Shown here: positions 36,553 to 48,059 of the stretch, piece by piece
Layout: each line of letters begins with the position of its first letter
Numbering within the stretch: the stretch's first letter is position 1
Program-made: the position numbers and the translations under genes
The notes under the pieces: generated by a model
What the model was told of the DNA's origin: nothing
Database searches by the model: none
The model's input: the letters and a program-made list of their open reading frames with translations, nothing else
Assembly (NCBI GenBank): GCA_024734555.1
Contig: JANPWX010000073.1
Location: forward strand, 1,426,465-1,490,464
Reading direction: 5' to 3'
From: Trochalopteron elliotii
Taxonomy: Eukaryota > Chordata > Aves > Passeriformes > Leiothrichidae
Length of the DNA: 64,000 bases

Positions 36553-37490
36553 CAGAGTCACAGAATGGTTTGGGTTGGATGGGAACATTATTTAGGTTAA
36601 AACTATTGCCACTAGTCCTGTCACTACAGACCTTGGTGAAAGGTTGCTCTTCATCTTTCTTATAAGCACCCTTTATTTATTGAAAGGCCACAATGATTAT
36701 CTTTTCCAGGCTAAACAAACCAAAGTCTCTCAGCCATTCTTCATAGGAGAGGTGCTCCAGCCCTTCTTGTAGCCATCCTCTGGACTCAGTCGTACAGGCT
36801 CATGTCTTTCTGTGCTAAGGACCCAAGAGGTGGCTGCAGTACTCTAGTTGGAGTCTCATGAGAACAGAGTCAAGAGCGAAAATCACCTCCCCTTGCCCTG
36901 CTGGTGACACATTTTTTGATGCAGCTCAGGATGTAATTGGGTTTCTGAGCTGGGAAAGAACATTACCGGCTCATATCTAGTATTTTTTTCACCACTATTC
37001 CCATGTTCTTTTCCAGAGGGCTGCTCTCAATCAATTGATTCTCCAATCTGTATTCATAGTAGGGATTGCCCCGATGCAGGTGCAGGACCTTACACTTGGT
37101 GTTGTTGAACTTCATAAGACTCTCATGGGCCCACTTCACAAAGCTGTCGAGGTCCTTGCGGACAGTGACCCTCAGCTTCCTGTCATGTACAAACTCTCTG
37201 AGGTGGACTCGACCTTACTATGTCATTAATAAAGCTGTCAAACAATACCAGGCCTGACATGGCCCCTTGAGGAGCATCACTTGTTACTCATCTCCATTTG
37301 GACCACTAAGCCATTGAGTGCAACTTATTCCATCCATCCTTACTCCTTATCCATCTACTACTCCATCCATCAAACCCATATTGTTCCAATTTATCAACAA
37401 GGATGTTGGCCTGAACCATGTCAAAGGCATTACAGAAATAAAGATAGATGACATCAGTTGTGTCCATCAAAACGTTATCCTACCTTGCCA
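36553..37490 (-). mobile_element. CR1 LINE, minus strand, 3' end plus part of ORF2
   Basis: The left edge (GAGTCACAGAATGGTTTGGG, from 36556) is the reverse complement of the standard CR1 3' terminus. Moving right, the antisense CR1 blocks follow in order: TCTCTCAGCCATTCTTCATAGG, the block at 36823-36905 with GAGGTGGCTGCAGTACTC and CACCTCCCCTTGCCCTGCTG, TGCAGGTGCAGGACCTTACAC, TGTTGAACTTCATAAGACTC, the active-site region at about 37180-37200, and GTCAAAGGCATTACAGAAAT near 37420. It is a 5'-truncated copy, as is usual for CR1. It carries frame-breaking changes and is dead. Confidence 0.92.
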
Positions 37491-40400
37491 CAGCTGCTCT
37501 TCACGCCACCTCCTGTTGTACTCCTGCCTTTCCCAGTGTGTCTGGGTTGGGCATTCTTCAATCATTCATGGCATTTGCTGCAGTCCAAAAAAAAAGGCTG
37601 TTGGGAGGATGTTAATTTAGATGCTTGTTCAAAAGTCAAATTAGCTTTTCACATCTCTGCCTTTTTGGGATCACTGTTTTTCCTGTGGTTGGTCTGCTGG
37701 ATTATTTACACTTTCCACAAGAGAGGTGGCGAGCCATCTGGATTTGGTGTGCAGCCAAAGCTGGTCAGATTGTCCACAGAATTAAGATAGAGCTGCCATG
37801 TATTGGGAATATCAAGCCCTTTAACAGGTATGAGAACAGCTCTGGAGTGGCATTTTCCCAACATGCTGTGCCTGGTAAATTGGCCAGCACTGAATCATTT
37901 AAGGGACTCTCTTTGTTATGTCTCTCATCTACTGCCTACCTCATGCTACATCTCTCTAAACAAGCTCATTACAAATTTGTGACGTGCTTGGCTCAACATG
38001 TTTGTGCAGTGAACTTGGGACCTGGCCACCCGAGTAACTTTGGGGTTTGATGTGGTGCTGAGTGGTGCATCCATGTCATGTCAGAGCAAACTGCTGTGAA
38101 TTGCTGCTGTGATAAGGCCCTGCCTCTTCCCTAAACGTGGCTCAGGCTGTCTCCTGAGTAACCTGAGAGAGAGAGGCTCAATCTCACTTCTTGTCAAGCA
38201 GGGGAGGATCCTGTTTAAGCAAGAGTGTATCTTGAGAGGGAACCAGTGCAGAAATAGTAAATTGGGCCCTAAAAATTCAAGAAAATGTTTTTTCCAATGT
38301 TCTTCTCTCCTTAGGTTAGGTTTATTGTCATTAGCCCACACTAAGAGAGAGCCACCCTGGGTGCCCCAGGGGGCACAGGCGGCAACAAAGGAGAGCAGCC
38401 CCAGAAGAGAGTTCCCTCATGGATTGGCACCAACCTGCTGCAGCTGATGAAGAGGCTATTTTCCATGGGTGCCCCAACTTGATGTCCTGTGCTGGGATGT
38501 GGGCTGTGGCATTACCTCCTGCAGTGGGCTGACTGCCTGCCTTGCAGGGTTTGACAGCAGTACCAGGCCAAGTGCCTGGCTGCAGTCTCCACAATCCCTG
38601 GGGCAGGCACAGGCCGTAAAATCATACAGACAGGAGTGGTTTAATCCTAGAGAAGGGAACAGATGGGGAAGGGAAATGGCAGCATTTCAGGATGTGCAGG
38701 TGTTACCTGCCAGAGTGCCACTTTCGGTTGGCTGCACAATGAGGTTTCACTGGTCTTCCTGCCACCTTGGCTGGCCCATGGGCTGGGGGACCTTCCAGCC
38801 CTGTGGCAGGTGGAGGAGAGGGGGGTCACTGTGTCCTGGCCAGACCCCTGGAGCTTTAATTCCTGCATGTTTTCCTGTTCTGACTCCCAGCCACGTGTAA
38901 ATCTTCCCTTGCTCTTCACCTGCCACAGCCCAGGGCAATGAAGGATCAGGTGGCAGGTAAAGTAATCAATCTGGAGGGCTTTTAGCAGCACGTCCTGCCA
39001 TCATTTGACAGCGCATCTCTGTCAAGGAGACTGTGTCTTTCCTTGATCAATAAATCAATCTGTCCTTTTTTACCTTTGTACGCCAGCATGTCAGTCATTT
39101 CATGCCATGGACAATGTAGAGCTGGCACTGAAGTGGTATGGTAAACATTGCCTCCTGCTGAGACCCCTCAGGGCTGGATCAAAGTCCAGGGCCTCTGCAG
39201 GATTTCTGCCCATGCCCATGTATCTAGGGATGGCTGCAATCCACATCCTTTTACCTGCCTGGGTCACTGGTGGTATCTGCTTTCAAGGCAAATCCTCTGT
39301 CATCCTGATGTCTGTGATGTGCCTGAGTATATCCCTGAGAAGCCTTGGGTTCATGTCCGCGTAAGCCACGGGACTTCATTTCTGTCAGGTGTCACTGAGT
39401 CAGACATCTCTCCTGGCTCTCTGCTACAGGGCTCTGCCAGCATCTCCCCTTGCATCCCACAAGCTCTCACTTCCAAAGGCTAGAAAAGTTTCACTGCTGC
39501 GTTTTGGGGAGAAAAAGGCATGGTCTCCCACGGCAGTTGCAGGTGGAGGCATGGAGGAGGCTGCTAGAGCCGTGCCAAGTGTGGGCTGAGGCAGGCTGCT
39601 GAGGCTTCCTGGGTGAGGCTGCTGCTGGCCTGGGGCTGGCCCTGCACTTGCACAAATGCTGCACGTGAGGTGGGCTGAGCTTCTGGTGCCTGGCTGCTAA
39701 GGTTTGTAGAGAGGTAGCTTGTGTCAGCCCCAATCTCCGATTTATCTCCTCCTGTTTGCGTTGTCACTGCTCTTTCCTGCAAATGCAGAGTGAAGAGGGT
39801 GGCAGTGTTGGGTAGAGAGGGGCTGACAAACAGCTGGGGCCTCCCAGCCGAGGTGTGAATGATGCCAGCACACCATGACATCTTTGCTTGTTTTACCAAG
39901 GCCCACCAAAGCCAGTGTGCTTAGGAATGCAGTTCTGTAATATCAAAGTGAAAGGCTGTGTCTCCTTCAGCATCCCTTCCACAAAACTGTGATTACCTGA
40001 GACTAGAAAAAGCTGGTTTGGTTGTGTCATGCTAATTTAAAGCATCTTCTTTTGGTATTTTATTGCTCCTGGCTGTTTTTGGCAACTAGCATTGCTTTCT
40101 CTTAGCAGCTTTTGCCCAACGATCTCCAATTGCGAGTCCAAGGAGTGCTAAAAGGAACCCTGGTGTTTGGAGGCCTTAAAAATGCCTCAGCTTGGTCTTG
40201 GGAATTCCTGGTGTTAGTTTAGAAACACTTGGAAACATTGAAACCAAGGTATCAGGAGACTGGAAGTTTTCTGGTGGAGTCACAAGACGTCCCTGCAGCA
40301 CATCAGAATCATCTAGGATCCAGCAGCAGACTGCAACTGCTATTATCGTGTTCCCTACCTTTATGGTTTAACAACAAGATCAGCCTCCCTCTCTAGATAT

Positions 40401-41326
40401 GTCTAATTGTATCCTTAGGCTATCGTGACTATAACTACACTGCTACACTAATTAGGCTTAAGGTTCAACATCTTTCTTAATTTCTCCTTTCTTTAATTTC
40501 TTTAAAATGTTTTAGACAGCCATCCTAACTTAACCAGTCTTTCATCACCTAACATCCTTCATCTTTCCAGTCCCTCTCCCCTGGATGCAGCTGTGGAATG
40601 CCAAGCCTCTTTTACAGCTCCTCTACAGCTGGTGGCTGGTGGAGCACCTCCTTCCATTCAGGCAGAGTGAGAGCTGCAACCAGAGCAACAAGAATCCTGC
40701 CCTGTAAGGTCTGGGGGGGCCTTAATGTGCTCCACAGTGACAGCTGCAAAATTCCTGGATGACCCTGGATTTGTTATCCTCTTAATTGCTCTTACTTCTT
40801 TTTGGAGGTCAGGCCCTGCCATCCGTTGCCAGCTCCTCAGAGAATTTAGAGAAAAATAGGGACTAGCAGCTTAAAATGTGGTTCTTGCCTAAAAAAAAAA
40901 GATACAGTGACTTGATAAAAATAGCCTCTTCCTCCTCTGTTGCTCTGATTTCTCTATGACTCCAGGTCAGTTTTGCTCGCTTACAGATGGAAAAAAAAGT
41001 TTTTGCCATTTCTCTCCTGTTTCCCACAGAGCTCCAGGAGAGAGACCTGCAGTTTCTCAGCAGGATAGCTAACTTTAGTCTAAATGAAAAATTGGGGTTG
41101 TTCCTGGAAATGAGAGGGAGAAAATCCCCAAAGCAACAGTTTAATCTGTATATCTTTTCTTAGATCTGCATAGTTGACAATAAGAGTAAAGAGTGACCAG
41201 CAACTTAGTAGGGCACATCAGGAATCAGATACCGTGTGATAACACAGTTGTATGTAACTATTTGCAAGGAATTTCTTCAAGATATTGTTCTTAAATATCT
41301 TGGCTAACAAGATGCTTGCCAAGTTT
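37491..41326. other. Unique non-coding DNA, locally GC-rich
   Basis: 38.3-39.7 kb is GC-richer and so has several overlapping frames of 80-143 codons on both strands, none with a domain. An HNF4-type CAAAGTCCA motif lies at 39180-39188. No repeat family or RNA gene was recognised. Confidence 0.5.
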
Positions 41327-41354
41327 TTACAATGTAAGCATTCTTACATTGTAA
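41327..41354. repeat. Perfect 12-bp inverted repeat with 4-base loop
   Basis: TTACAATGTAAG at 41327-41338 is followed by the loop CATT and then CTTACATTGTAA at 41343-41354, an exact reverse complement. The neighbouring bases could extend the stem by two G-T pairs in RNA. The stem is too short for a microRNA precursor. It may be a cruciform-prone palindrome or a paired protein-binding site. Confidence 0.8.
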
Positions 41355-43114
41355 GGACAGTCAGACAGACAGAGATGTTTTGTCACATACTGCCTACCCC
41401 CATATTGTCAGTATGTAGGGTGGTTTGTGGGGCTAATAAAATATTGTCAAGCTTTTCCATCTTCTGCTTGCCACAGGCCAGCACCTCTTTTTCTCTCTTT
41501 TGGTGTGCTAAAGGTTTTTCATTTTGAAGATATGAAATGTTTTTCCTTCTCTGACTGCTGTAATTGCTGTGAACAGTTGTTTTGCACGAGGGCTGCTGTC
41601 TGCTCAAGGAATGTTCTAAAAAGAGGAAAACTTCAGATCATCAGAAATAGGCTGCAGACTATGTTAACAAAGTGTGCAAAATCTCCCTGCTCCAGCACAT
41701 CCCACGTGCAAGAAAGAAAAAAAGACCTCAGGTTGTCTGTCTGTTAAGCTTGCACACACTTCTCTTCTGCACATATGTGGGGTGTTATGTCAGGAGAGTG
41801 CCTTCAGAGTCTGGGTGTGAAAACCATTAATTCCCAGCTCTGTGCCTCCCTCTCTCCAGCTCTGCTGAAGAGGTGTGCTAAGGTACCTTAATGCAGGGAC
41901 TCCCAACCATGGCCTAGCCTTGTGAAGCAGGCAGCTTCATGGCTGGGGATGTCCAGGCCTTGCCAGCTTTCTGTTGGTGTTTTGATCTAGCAGAATCTCT
42001 CCTAATCTCTCTCCTGCCCAGCCTGAGAGCTTTAGGAGGGGGTTGTCCCAAGGCACAGGCAAAAATAAGCCCTCTGTCATCCTGATCAGAGCCTTAGAGC
42101 TGCTTGAGAGAGAAGGAGAGATCCCAGCTGGGTTTCCTCATGGATTTGTGTCTGGCTGGTCCCTGTGGCTGATGTTCAGGTGAGTGCTGCAAGCTGAAAA
42201 TCTTGAAACTGAGACCATGCTCTCTTGAGATCCCACAGAACGTCTACTACACTACCTGTGATGGTGCTGATGTACGTGGCTATCAGTTCATCCTGCCCAC
42301 CTTGGCTATCTCTTCAGATACCAAGCAGTTCTTCCCTTTCTCTCCTAGGCAGCAGTGTGGCTACTTCCAGCACTCCCCAAAGGTCACTGCACCTTTCTGG
42401 CAGGTAAAGGAGAGTGACCCCACTGCCAGCATGGGGAGGAGCCCCAAAACATCCTGTGTCACACTGGGACCGTGCTGCAACTCAGGAACTGGAGATGAGG
42501 ATAATACCTCTCATTCTGTGCTGTGCCATAGGTGTAGAAGAAGTAGTTAAGCCAGCCTGGGGCTTAGGGATGTCCCCATTTCTGTTCCTTTCCTCCCCTG
42601 CCCTCCTCAAATGCAAAGCTTAGAAGACAGGGAGGAGGGAAATGAAAGCTCTTTCACCGTGAACTTTGCAAATCTGCTATTTGAGGGTCTTCAAGGGCAG
42701 CTGCCAGCTATAGTAAGACTTGCAGGAAATTCACAGGAGTTGGCTGTAGGCATGTCAGATGATGTAAGGAGAAGGGACTCACTGCTGTATACAGAAATAG
42801 AATTCACCAGGCCAGCTGAGGAGTTGAGGAGAGAAAAAACGTTGCTTACTCACAGGAAAAAAAAAAAAAGGGGGGGTGGTGGTGGTGTGTTTTTAGTATT
42901 TGAGAGGAATTGTCTGCTTTCCTATTCCTTTCATGCCTCTGTTTTTCCAGACTTTTTTAGTTGGTGGAAGTCACCCCACACGCATCCCTAGATTACTAGC
43001 TCACAGGCACTTGAAAGTCACAGTGCCCTGAGACATGATGGTGTCCCTGACACTGGGGCTTTTCTAGAAGTGAAAACTGACTCCAAAAGTAGTGTGGAGA
43101 AGTGTTTAAAGTAG
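41355..43114. other. Unique non-coding DNA, nothing recognised
   Basis: The frames reach 126 codons (42611-42991, plus) with no domain. An A run joined to a G run and GGT repeats (42857-42886) is the only low-complexity patch. Confidence 0.5.
42857..42886. repeat. A run, G run, then (GGT)n
   Basis: Thirteen A are followed by seven G and four or five GGT units. The tract is low-complexity and prone to sequencing slippage. Confidence 0.85.
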
Positions 43115-43439
43115 TTGTTTGGAGGCCTTCTGTGCTCTCTGAGTTCTAAACCCCTTTTGTGGTTTCCTGCCCCAAATCTTGTGGGTGTGTGGGCCCCGTG
43201 TGGCCACTGTCTGGCACCAGGGTCAGTGGGGCTCTGCCACCCCACCTCTGACATGTTTTTTATCTGCCGTCTCTTGAACTACAGAATGTACAAGGTGAAG
43301 GAGAATCTGACCCCATTCCACAAAAGGGAGTTTGTCATCCCTGTTGCCTCATTTTTTCTCACCCATTCCTGGGGACCCTACTTGCAACTCCCATCAGCTT
43401 TTCTGCTGCACTCAGCACCAGCAGCCATCTCAGCAATAA

Positions 43440-43885
43440 GGACACCGAGACTCGGTGGTCAGGCTCAGTCTGTCATTGCTCACAGCACACACTTGCTAAC
43501 CCTCATCCAGCGGCCCTCTTGTCCTGGGGCTGCTCTGCAAGCCCCAAGGAGGCAAGGTGGGATGGGGCGAGCTGGTCCTGTGCTGGGGTGTTTGGGCCTC
43601 GGGGAGCACCCCAGGCCAGGCTGCAGACTGTCCTGGCAGCCAGCCCTGCTGGGGACCGTGGCAGTGTCCCCTCCGCAGGGGCAGCCCGCCTGGCCGGAAT
43701 GTGCCAGAGGGCTCCGGGCTGAAGGGATGCAAGGGTGACAGGGAAAGCAAGCGCAGCAAAAGCAGGGAACAAGCGCTGACTGCAGATGGATTTTGCCCCC
43801 TTCTGACAGCATCCTGCAACAGACCGGAGCGGCTGCCTCCGGCCGGCCCTGTGCTGCCGAGCCGGGTGCGTGTGGCTGTACAGAT
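43440..43885. promoter_or_regulatory. GC- and CpG-rich segment, possible weak CpG island
   Basis: This is the most GC-rich part of the window. By eye it has roughly two dozen CpGs in about 440 bp, including the cluster CGGAGCGGCTGCCTCCGGCC near 43826. Stop codons are rare here, which explains long frames on both strands (207 codons plus at 43115-43738, 168 codons minus at 43480-43986). None of these frames has a recognisable domain. The segment could be an orphan CpG island or promoter of a non-coding transcript, or simply GC-rich non-coding DNA. Confidence 0.35.
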
Positions 43886-45189
43886 GCTGTCACAGCCACT
43901 GGCAACCTCTCCCCAGCCTCTTGCTGCTTACAGGCAGGGAGGCTAGGAATTACGACAGAAGCCTCTGGGCTCAGCTTTAGAACCACACTTAAACAGAGGT
44001 GTTTTATTTTCAGGTCAGAAAATAGTGGTCTGGGGCAAGGAAGCTGGTGGGGGTGTGGGAGGAATGGATGTTTGCAGAAACAAGGGAGTCACATAGCTGA
44101 GGGGTGACTGTCAGTGTCTGAACAGGCATTGGAAGATTGCAACATATTTTTGCCTACAGATTCACTTGTGAAAATCTGCTGCTCTCTTAAATGTTGTCAG
44201 TGCCTGAGTATTTGCCTCACAAAGGCAGGATGCACCTGCAGATCCAGTCTCCTGGTGGATAGCAGAAGAGTGTGGAGCCTCTAAAGTAATATCTGTGATT
44301 GCACTGACCTCGTATCCTACCCTAGCCCCTTGTACCTCACATGCCAGCAAAGTTTGCTGTTGCTGTCAGATAATGGCCATGGAAAATTATGAGATAAGCC
44401 TCATCCTAGCATTTGGTGAAGTGAGTGTTAGGTGGAGAGGACATCAGGAGAGAAAGTGAGGGAGAAGATGTGCCTTAGGGATGCTCACTATGTCCTGTGC
44501 CACAGAGAATGGGGAATTGTGCAGTTTTGTGGGTGTGTGTTATCTCCCAGCCAGTCTGCCTGGATGGTTTTAGCTTGAGGAATTGCATTCTCAGGCCTTG
44601 GTTCCAGAGGCATAGGATAGCCTTTTCTTCCATTATTTTGCTGTTCAGCATTAGTTCTGGGCTTTAGTAGGAAGGTTGTAGTAGCCTTATAAATAATCCC
44701 TTTCTCTCCAGTATGACCTCTGTGCAGGCTCTGTGTGTGCTGCTAAGCAGCTACACAAGAGGTGGTGGCTTTTCCACAACTCCAATGCACACAGGCTTAG
44801 TGGCATTTCAGAGCCTCCTCATGGATGTGTACTCAACAAACATTTCATATGAGGGCCCCGAGAACTGCCCTAGGTACAATGATTCCAGTGGTGTGGAATT
44901 TCCCAGTGATTGCCCAGTCATTATTTTAATGTCAGTCTGACTGAAATGAAATTTTGAATCCAAGGCAGACCTAAGAGGATGTGTGCTTCAGAGTTATGTT
45001 GATCCCTGTGCTTCCATCACAGCTGAAAAACAGGTCTGCTGGGCAAACCTGCTTCTTTTCAGCTGCTGTCAGGAGAGTTTTGTCTCAGGAGCAGTCCTGA
45101 GCTCTCTCCAGGCCCCAGATGGCATTAGCTGAGGTGAGATAGAAATCTTATGGGCACTGTTACAGCCTTCATCCCCAGGGCAGTGTTAC

Positions 45190-45202
45190 TGCCACCTGGT
45201 CC
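45190..45202 (-). promoter_or_regulatory. Weak candidate CTCF site (minus orientation)
   Basis: The reverse complement is GGACCAGGTGGCA, which matches the CTCF core CCACCAGGTGGCA except for the first two bases. It faces the plus-strand candidate at 12446. It is weaker than the sites at 4035 and 12446. Confidence 0.25.
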
Positions 45203-46111
45203 CCACTGCAGAGGGCACAATGTCATTCTTTGAACACGGGTCTTGTATGGAATGACCCTCCCTGATGGGGAGGATTTAGGTGCCTCCAGGAAAAAGGTAA
45301 AGAAGAACATTCAAGGCTTCCTGGCAGTTCAGTAGTAGATTTGTATGCAAGTGTCTCAGAAGCATCTTCCAGCCCATCGCTCTTTTCCTCCTGCATTTAT
45401 CTGTGGCCTTTGTATCTCTTGGCTGCAGCTCAGGCCAGACATGGGCAGCTCACCAGACACCTGTTCTTGCATCATTCCTGGTCCCCCTGGGTTATGTGTT
45501 TACTTTCTGCCTCTTTGTGCTCTACAAACAGAGGAGATACAGATCAATGGGTCACTGGGAAAAGCACCTAGGCTTCTGTATACAGATTGTATCCACAGCA
45601 GGCCCAGCAAATCCCACTCAAACCCCAGCTATGAACATATCTCTAGCTTGGCCAGGCTGGAAGAAAACAGCCATATCTAGCACAGGGTCTCTGCTCTTCC
45701 CTGGGAAGTGAGAAGTGCTTCCAGCATGGGTTCCAGTGTGCACATTGCTGTAAGACCTAGAGAGAAGACGCCTGCAGCCTTCTGCCTGGCTCCTAGATGG
45801 CTCAGTGCTTTATCTGCAGCCTGGATCCATGGAAGCACAGAGCCTGGGAACTGTGATCTGCTTTGCCTGCCGGGGCTGTGAGCTGGTACCTCCTGATGGC
45901 CTTGCCAAGAACATGTTATGGCTGGTGTATTTTTTCCTTTTTCTGCAAGCAGCTGAGGGTGGCACCTGTGACTCGGGGAGGGAAAGCTGGACAGGTTTTT
46001 GGAGTGCTAATGATGATTAGTTTGTCTAAGCCAGCACAAACTATCAATGGGTTTGAAATGTTAATCAGGAGAAGGGCCTAGTGCTGAAGAGCTGCAGAAT
46101 GAGAAATGAAT

Positions 46112-46129
46112 GGGAAAGGGAGGGGAGGG
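46112..46129 (+). promoter_or_regulatory. G-quadruplex-prone tract
   Basis: Four G runs (46112-46114, 46118-46120, 46122-46125 and 46127-46129) have loops of 3, 1 and 1 bases, and further G runs follow at 46137-46139 and from 46144. This is a strong fit to the quadruplex rule. Confidence 0.6.
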
Positions 46130-47069
46130 AGGACACGGGCTGGAGGGGGAAGAGATGCCTAAGTGGGGATTTGACACAAGTATTTTCAGCTGCTCAGCTC
46201 TTTGCTCTCTGAGTGGGACAGATGCCTTCCTCTTCTGTGTGCCTGGAATACCTCACTTTGCTCACAGAAACACAATGATTGCAATTAATTTCACTCTGCC
46301 TGTATAGGAAAAGTCCTCTTGAGGATTGCTTCCTAGACACTCCTCTGCTCCACCCAGGGCTTGACCTTGCTCCCCATCCCTATGAAATTTACCCTTCTGC
46401 TACTCTCTGCTTGCTTATTTACTATTTTGGTATGCTTAAACCTTTGCACAGTCCTGGAAGATACTCTCACACACACCTGATTTCAGACAAGCTGCTGCCT
46501 TGCAGGCTGCACTTTCCTGTACAGTGCATGGATGGGTGGATTCTGATAAACATTAAAATACATTCACTGTAAAAAAATGTTTGCAAACATACTCCTCTCT
46601 CTCCTCTCTTCCTTTTGTAGATACCTGTGCACCTCCCTATTTTTATCTTACACTTGCAGTAGCTGTGCATGCCTGTACTATCTTACATTGACATATAGGA
46701 AGATCATCCTCAGAGTACCTTCCATACTGTGCTGTCACTTTCAGCTCCTGAATTTATGTAGAACAGGATTCCTGCTCACACATCCTCTCCTGTTGGTAAT
46801 CAACGAGTGGGCATAGATGTGGATGATGATGATGTCCCCTTATCACACCTCATCCTGATCGTGTGTAGATGTGAGACTGCTTTTTCTCAGACTTCTCCAG
46901 GAGCTCCTGCTCCTTCTTTGGGATAGTCTTTGGGCCCATGGAATAGGAAATGCAGTGGGGGAAAAAAAAAGAGAGAAAGAAAAAGAAACACATAATTTCA
47001 TAGCTCTCTAAGCACAGACATGCCTAACTTCCTGCTTAAGGATCTGAGCCATACAACTCACCCAATTAG

Positions 47070-47560
47070 TCAGTAACGTAAGAACAGCCATACCAGGCAG
47101 AACCAAGAATCTGCTTAGCTGCCTTCCCCCCATATGTCTTCAGCAGTGACCTATAGTAGGTGCCAAGAGGAAAATGTATGAGTGCTGTAAGTATATGATG
47201 TAACTAATGATACTGCTCTGTTACACTCACTGAGCCTCCAGTGATTTGCAGCCCAGGGACCTCCTGAGCCAGTAGTATTCACTTTGTGCTCAGTAGTTCC
47301 TTGTGGATTTGCCTCACAGCTTTTTGAGGTTCTGCAATGTCCTGTGGCAATGAGTTCCACAGCTGAACTCTGCTCTACCTGCTCTATTTTCCATTTGATC
47401 ATCACCTGTCTGCTTCATTGAGTTTCCATTGCTCCCACTGGAAGACATAGTGAAAGATCTTTCTTATTCACTTTTGATGTACGATGCTCATGATTTTGTG
47501 TTTCTCTGTCACATTTCTTCTCCATCATCCAAGCTCTAGCCTGAACAAACCTGTTTTTTT
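47070..47560 (-). mobile_element. Ancient CR1-type LINE 3' domain, minus strand
   Basis: The left edge AACGTAAGAACAGCCATACC, followed by a CAGAACCAAGAATCTGCTTAG block, is the antisense 3' end of an old amniote CR1 family common in turtles and crocodiles. Further right, TTCTGCAATGTCCTGTGGCAA followed by TGAGTTCCACAG matches that family's cctctggcaaggagttccacag block. Then come CTTATTCACTTTTGATG and CATGATTTTGTG. The copy is strongly diverged with no coding remnant, and its right boundary is vague. It is probably the same or a related family as the remnant at 59.8-61.3 kb. Confidence 0.75.
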
Positions 47561-48059
47561 CTGTGTGAAGAAACACACAAACAAGAGTAAGCAGGAAGAG
47601 GCACTCCAAACATCTGTAGCTCTTAGCAAGTTTCAGACAGAAACTTTTCCTTCAAACTGGTACTAGAAATCAACCTGTAACTCCTCAAGGCTCCATATCC
47701 ACATCCAAACCCAAAGTCTTCTGTGGTCAGTCTTTTATATACCAGAGATTTTGCTATCCCATATCTAACTTGCCACTAAAATGGCTTTTGAAGAACATGT
47801 ATTGACTGCATTTCCTGCATTCCCTGCATTCTTACTCATTTTTTCCTCATTCTGGCCCTTTTCTGTCCTCTCTGCACCAAGCAGCAACTCCCCCACAGAG
47901 CACTGTTCTCCTCAGAGGAGGCTGACACCTCACAAACTTGTCAAAATTAATGCAAGCTGGGAGTCTCTGGCCTGGCCTCAAGGTCAGTCTTGTGCTGTGC
48001 AAGACTTAGTCATTCCTCAGTGTGCATATTCTTGAGCATGTGCTTCTGGAGAAGAGATA
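47561..48059. other. Unique non-coding DNA
   Basis: A small tandem of about three TGCATTCC-like units lies near 47808-47831. No other structure was seen. Confidence 0.5.

Larger units (their letters stand above)
43987..47069. other. Unique non-coding DNA
   Basis: The short frames (up to 111 codons) have no domain. An A/G-rich patch lies at about 46959-46988. Apart from the CTCF-like and quadruplex motifs listed separately, nothing was recognised. Confidence 0.5.

Noticed and set aside
36825..36840. CAAGAGGTGGCTGC as a CTCF site
   Set aside because: It lies inside the CR1 3' region, where this string is part of the repeat consensus.
43115..43738. 207-codon plus-strand open frame
   Set aside because: It lies in the most GC-rich part, where stops are rare. 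Long frames also exist on the opposite strand, and there is no domain, no splice context and no recognisable similarity.
43480..43986. 168-codon minus-strand open frame, proline/alanine-rich
   Set aside because: It is the antisense shadow of the same GC-rich segment and has no domain.
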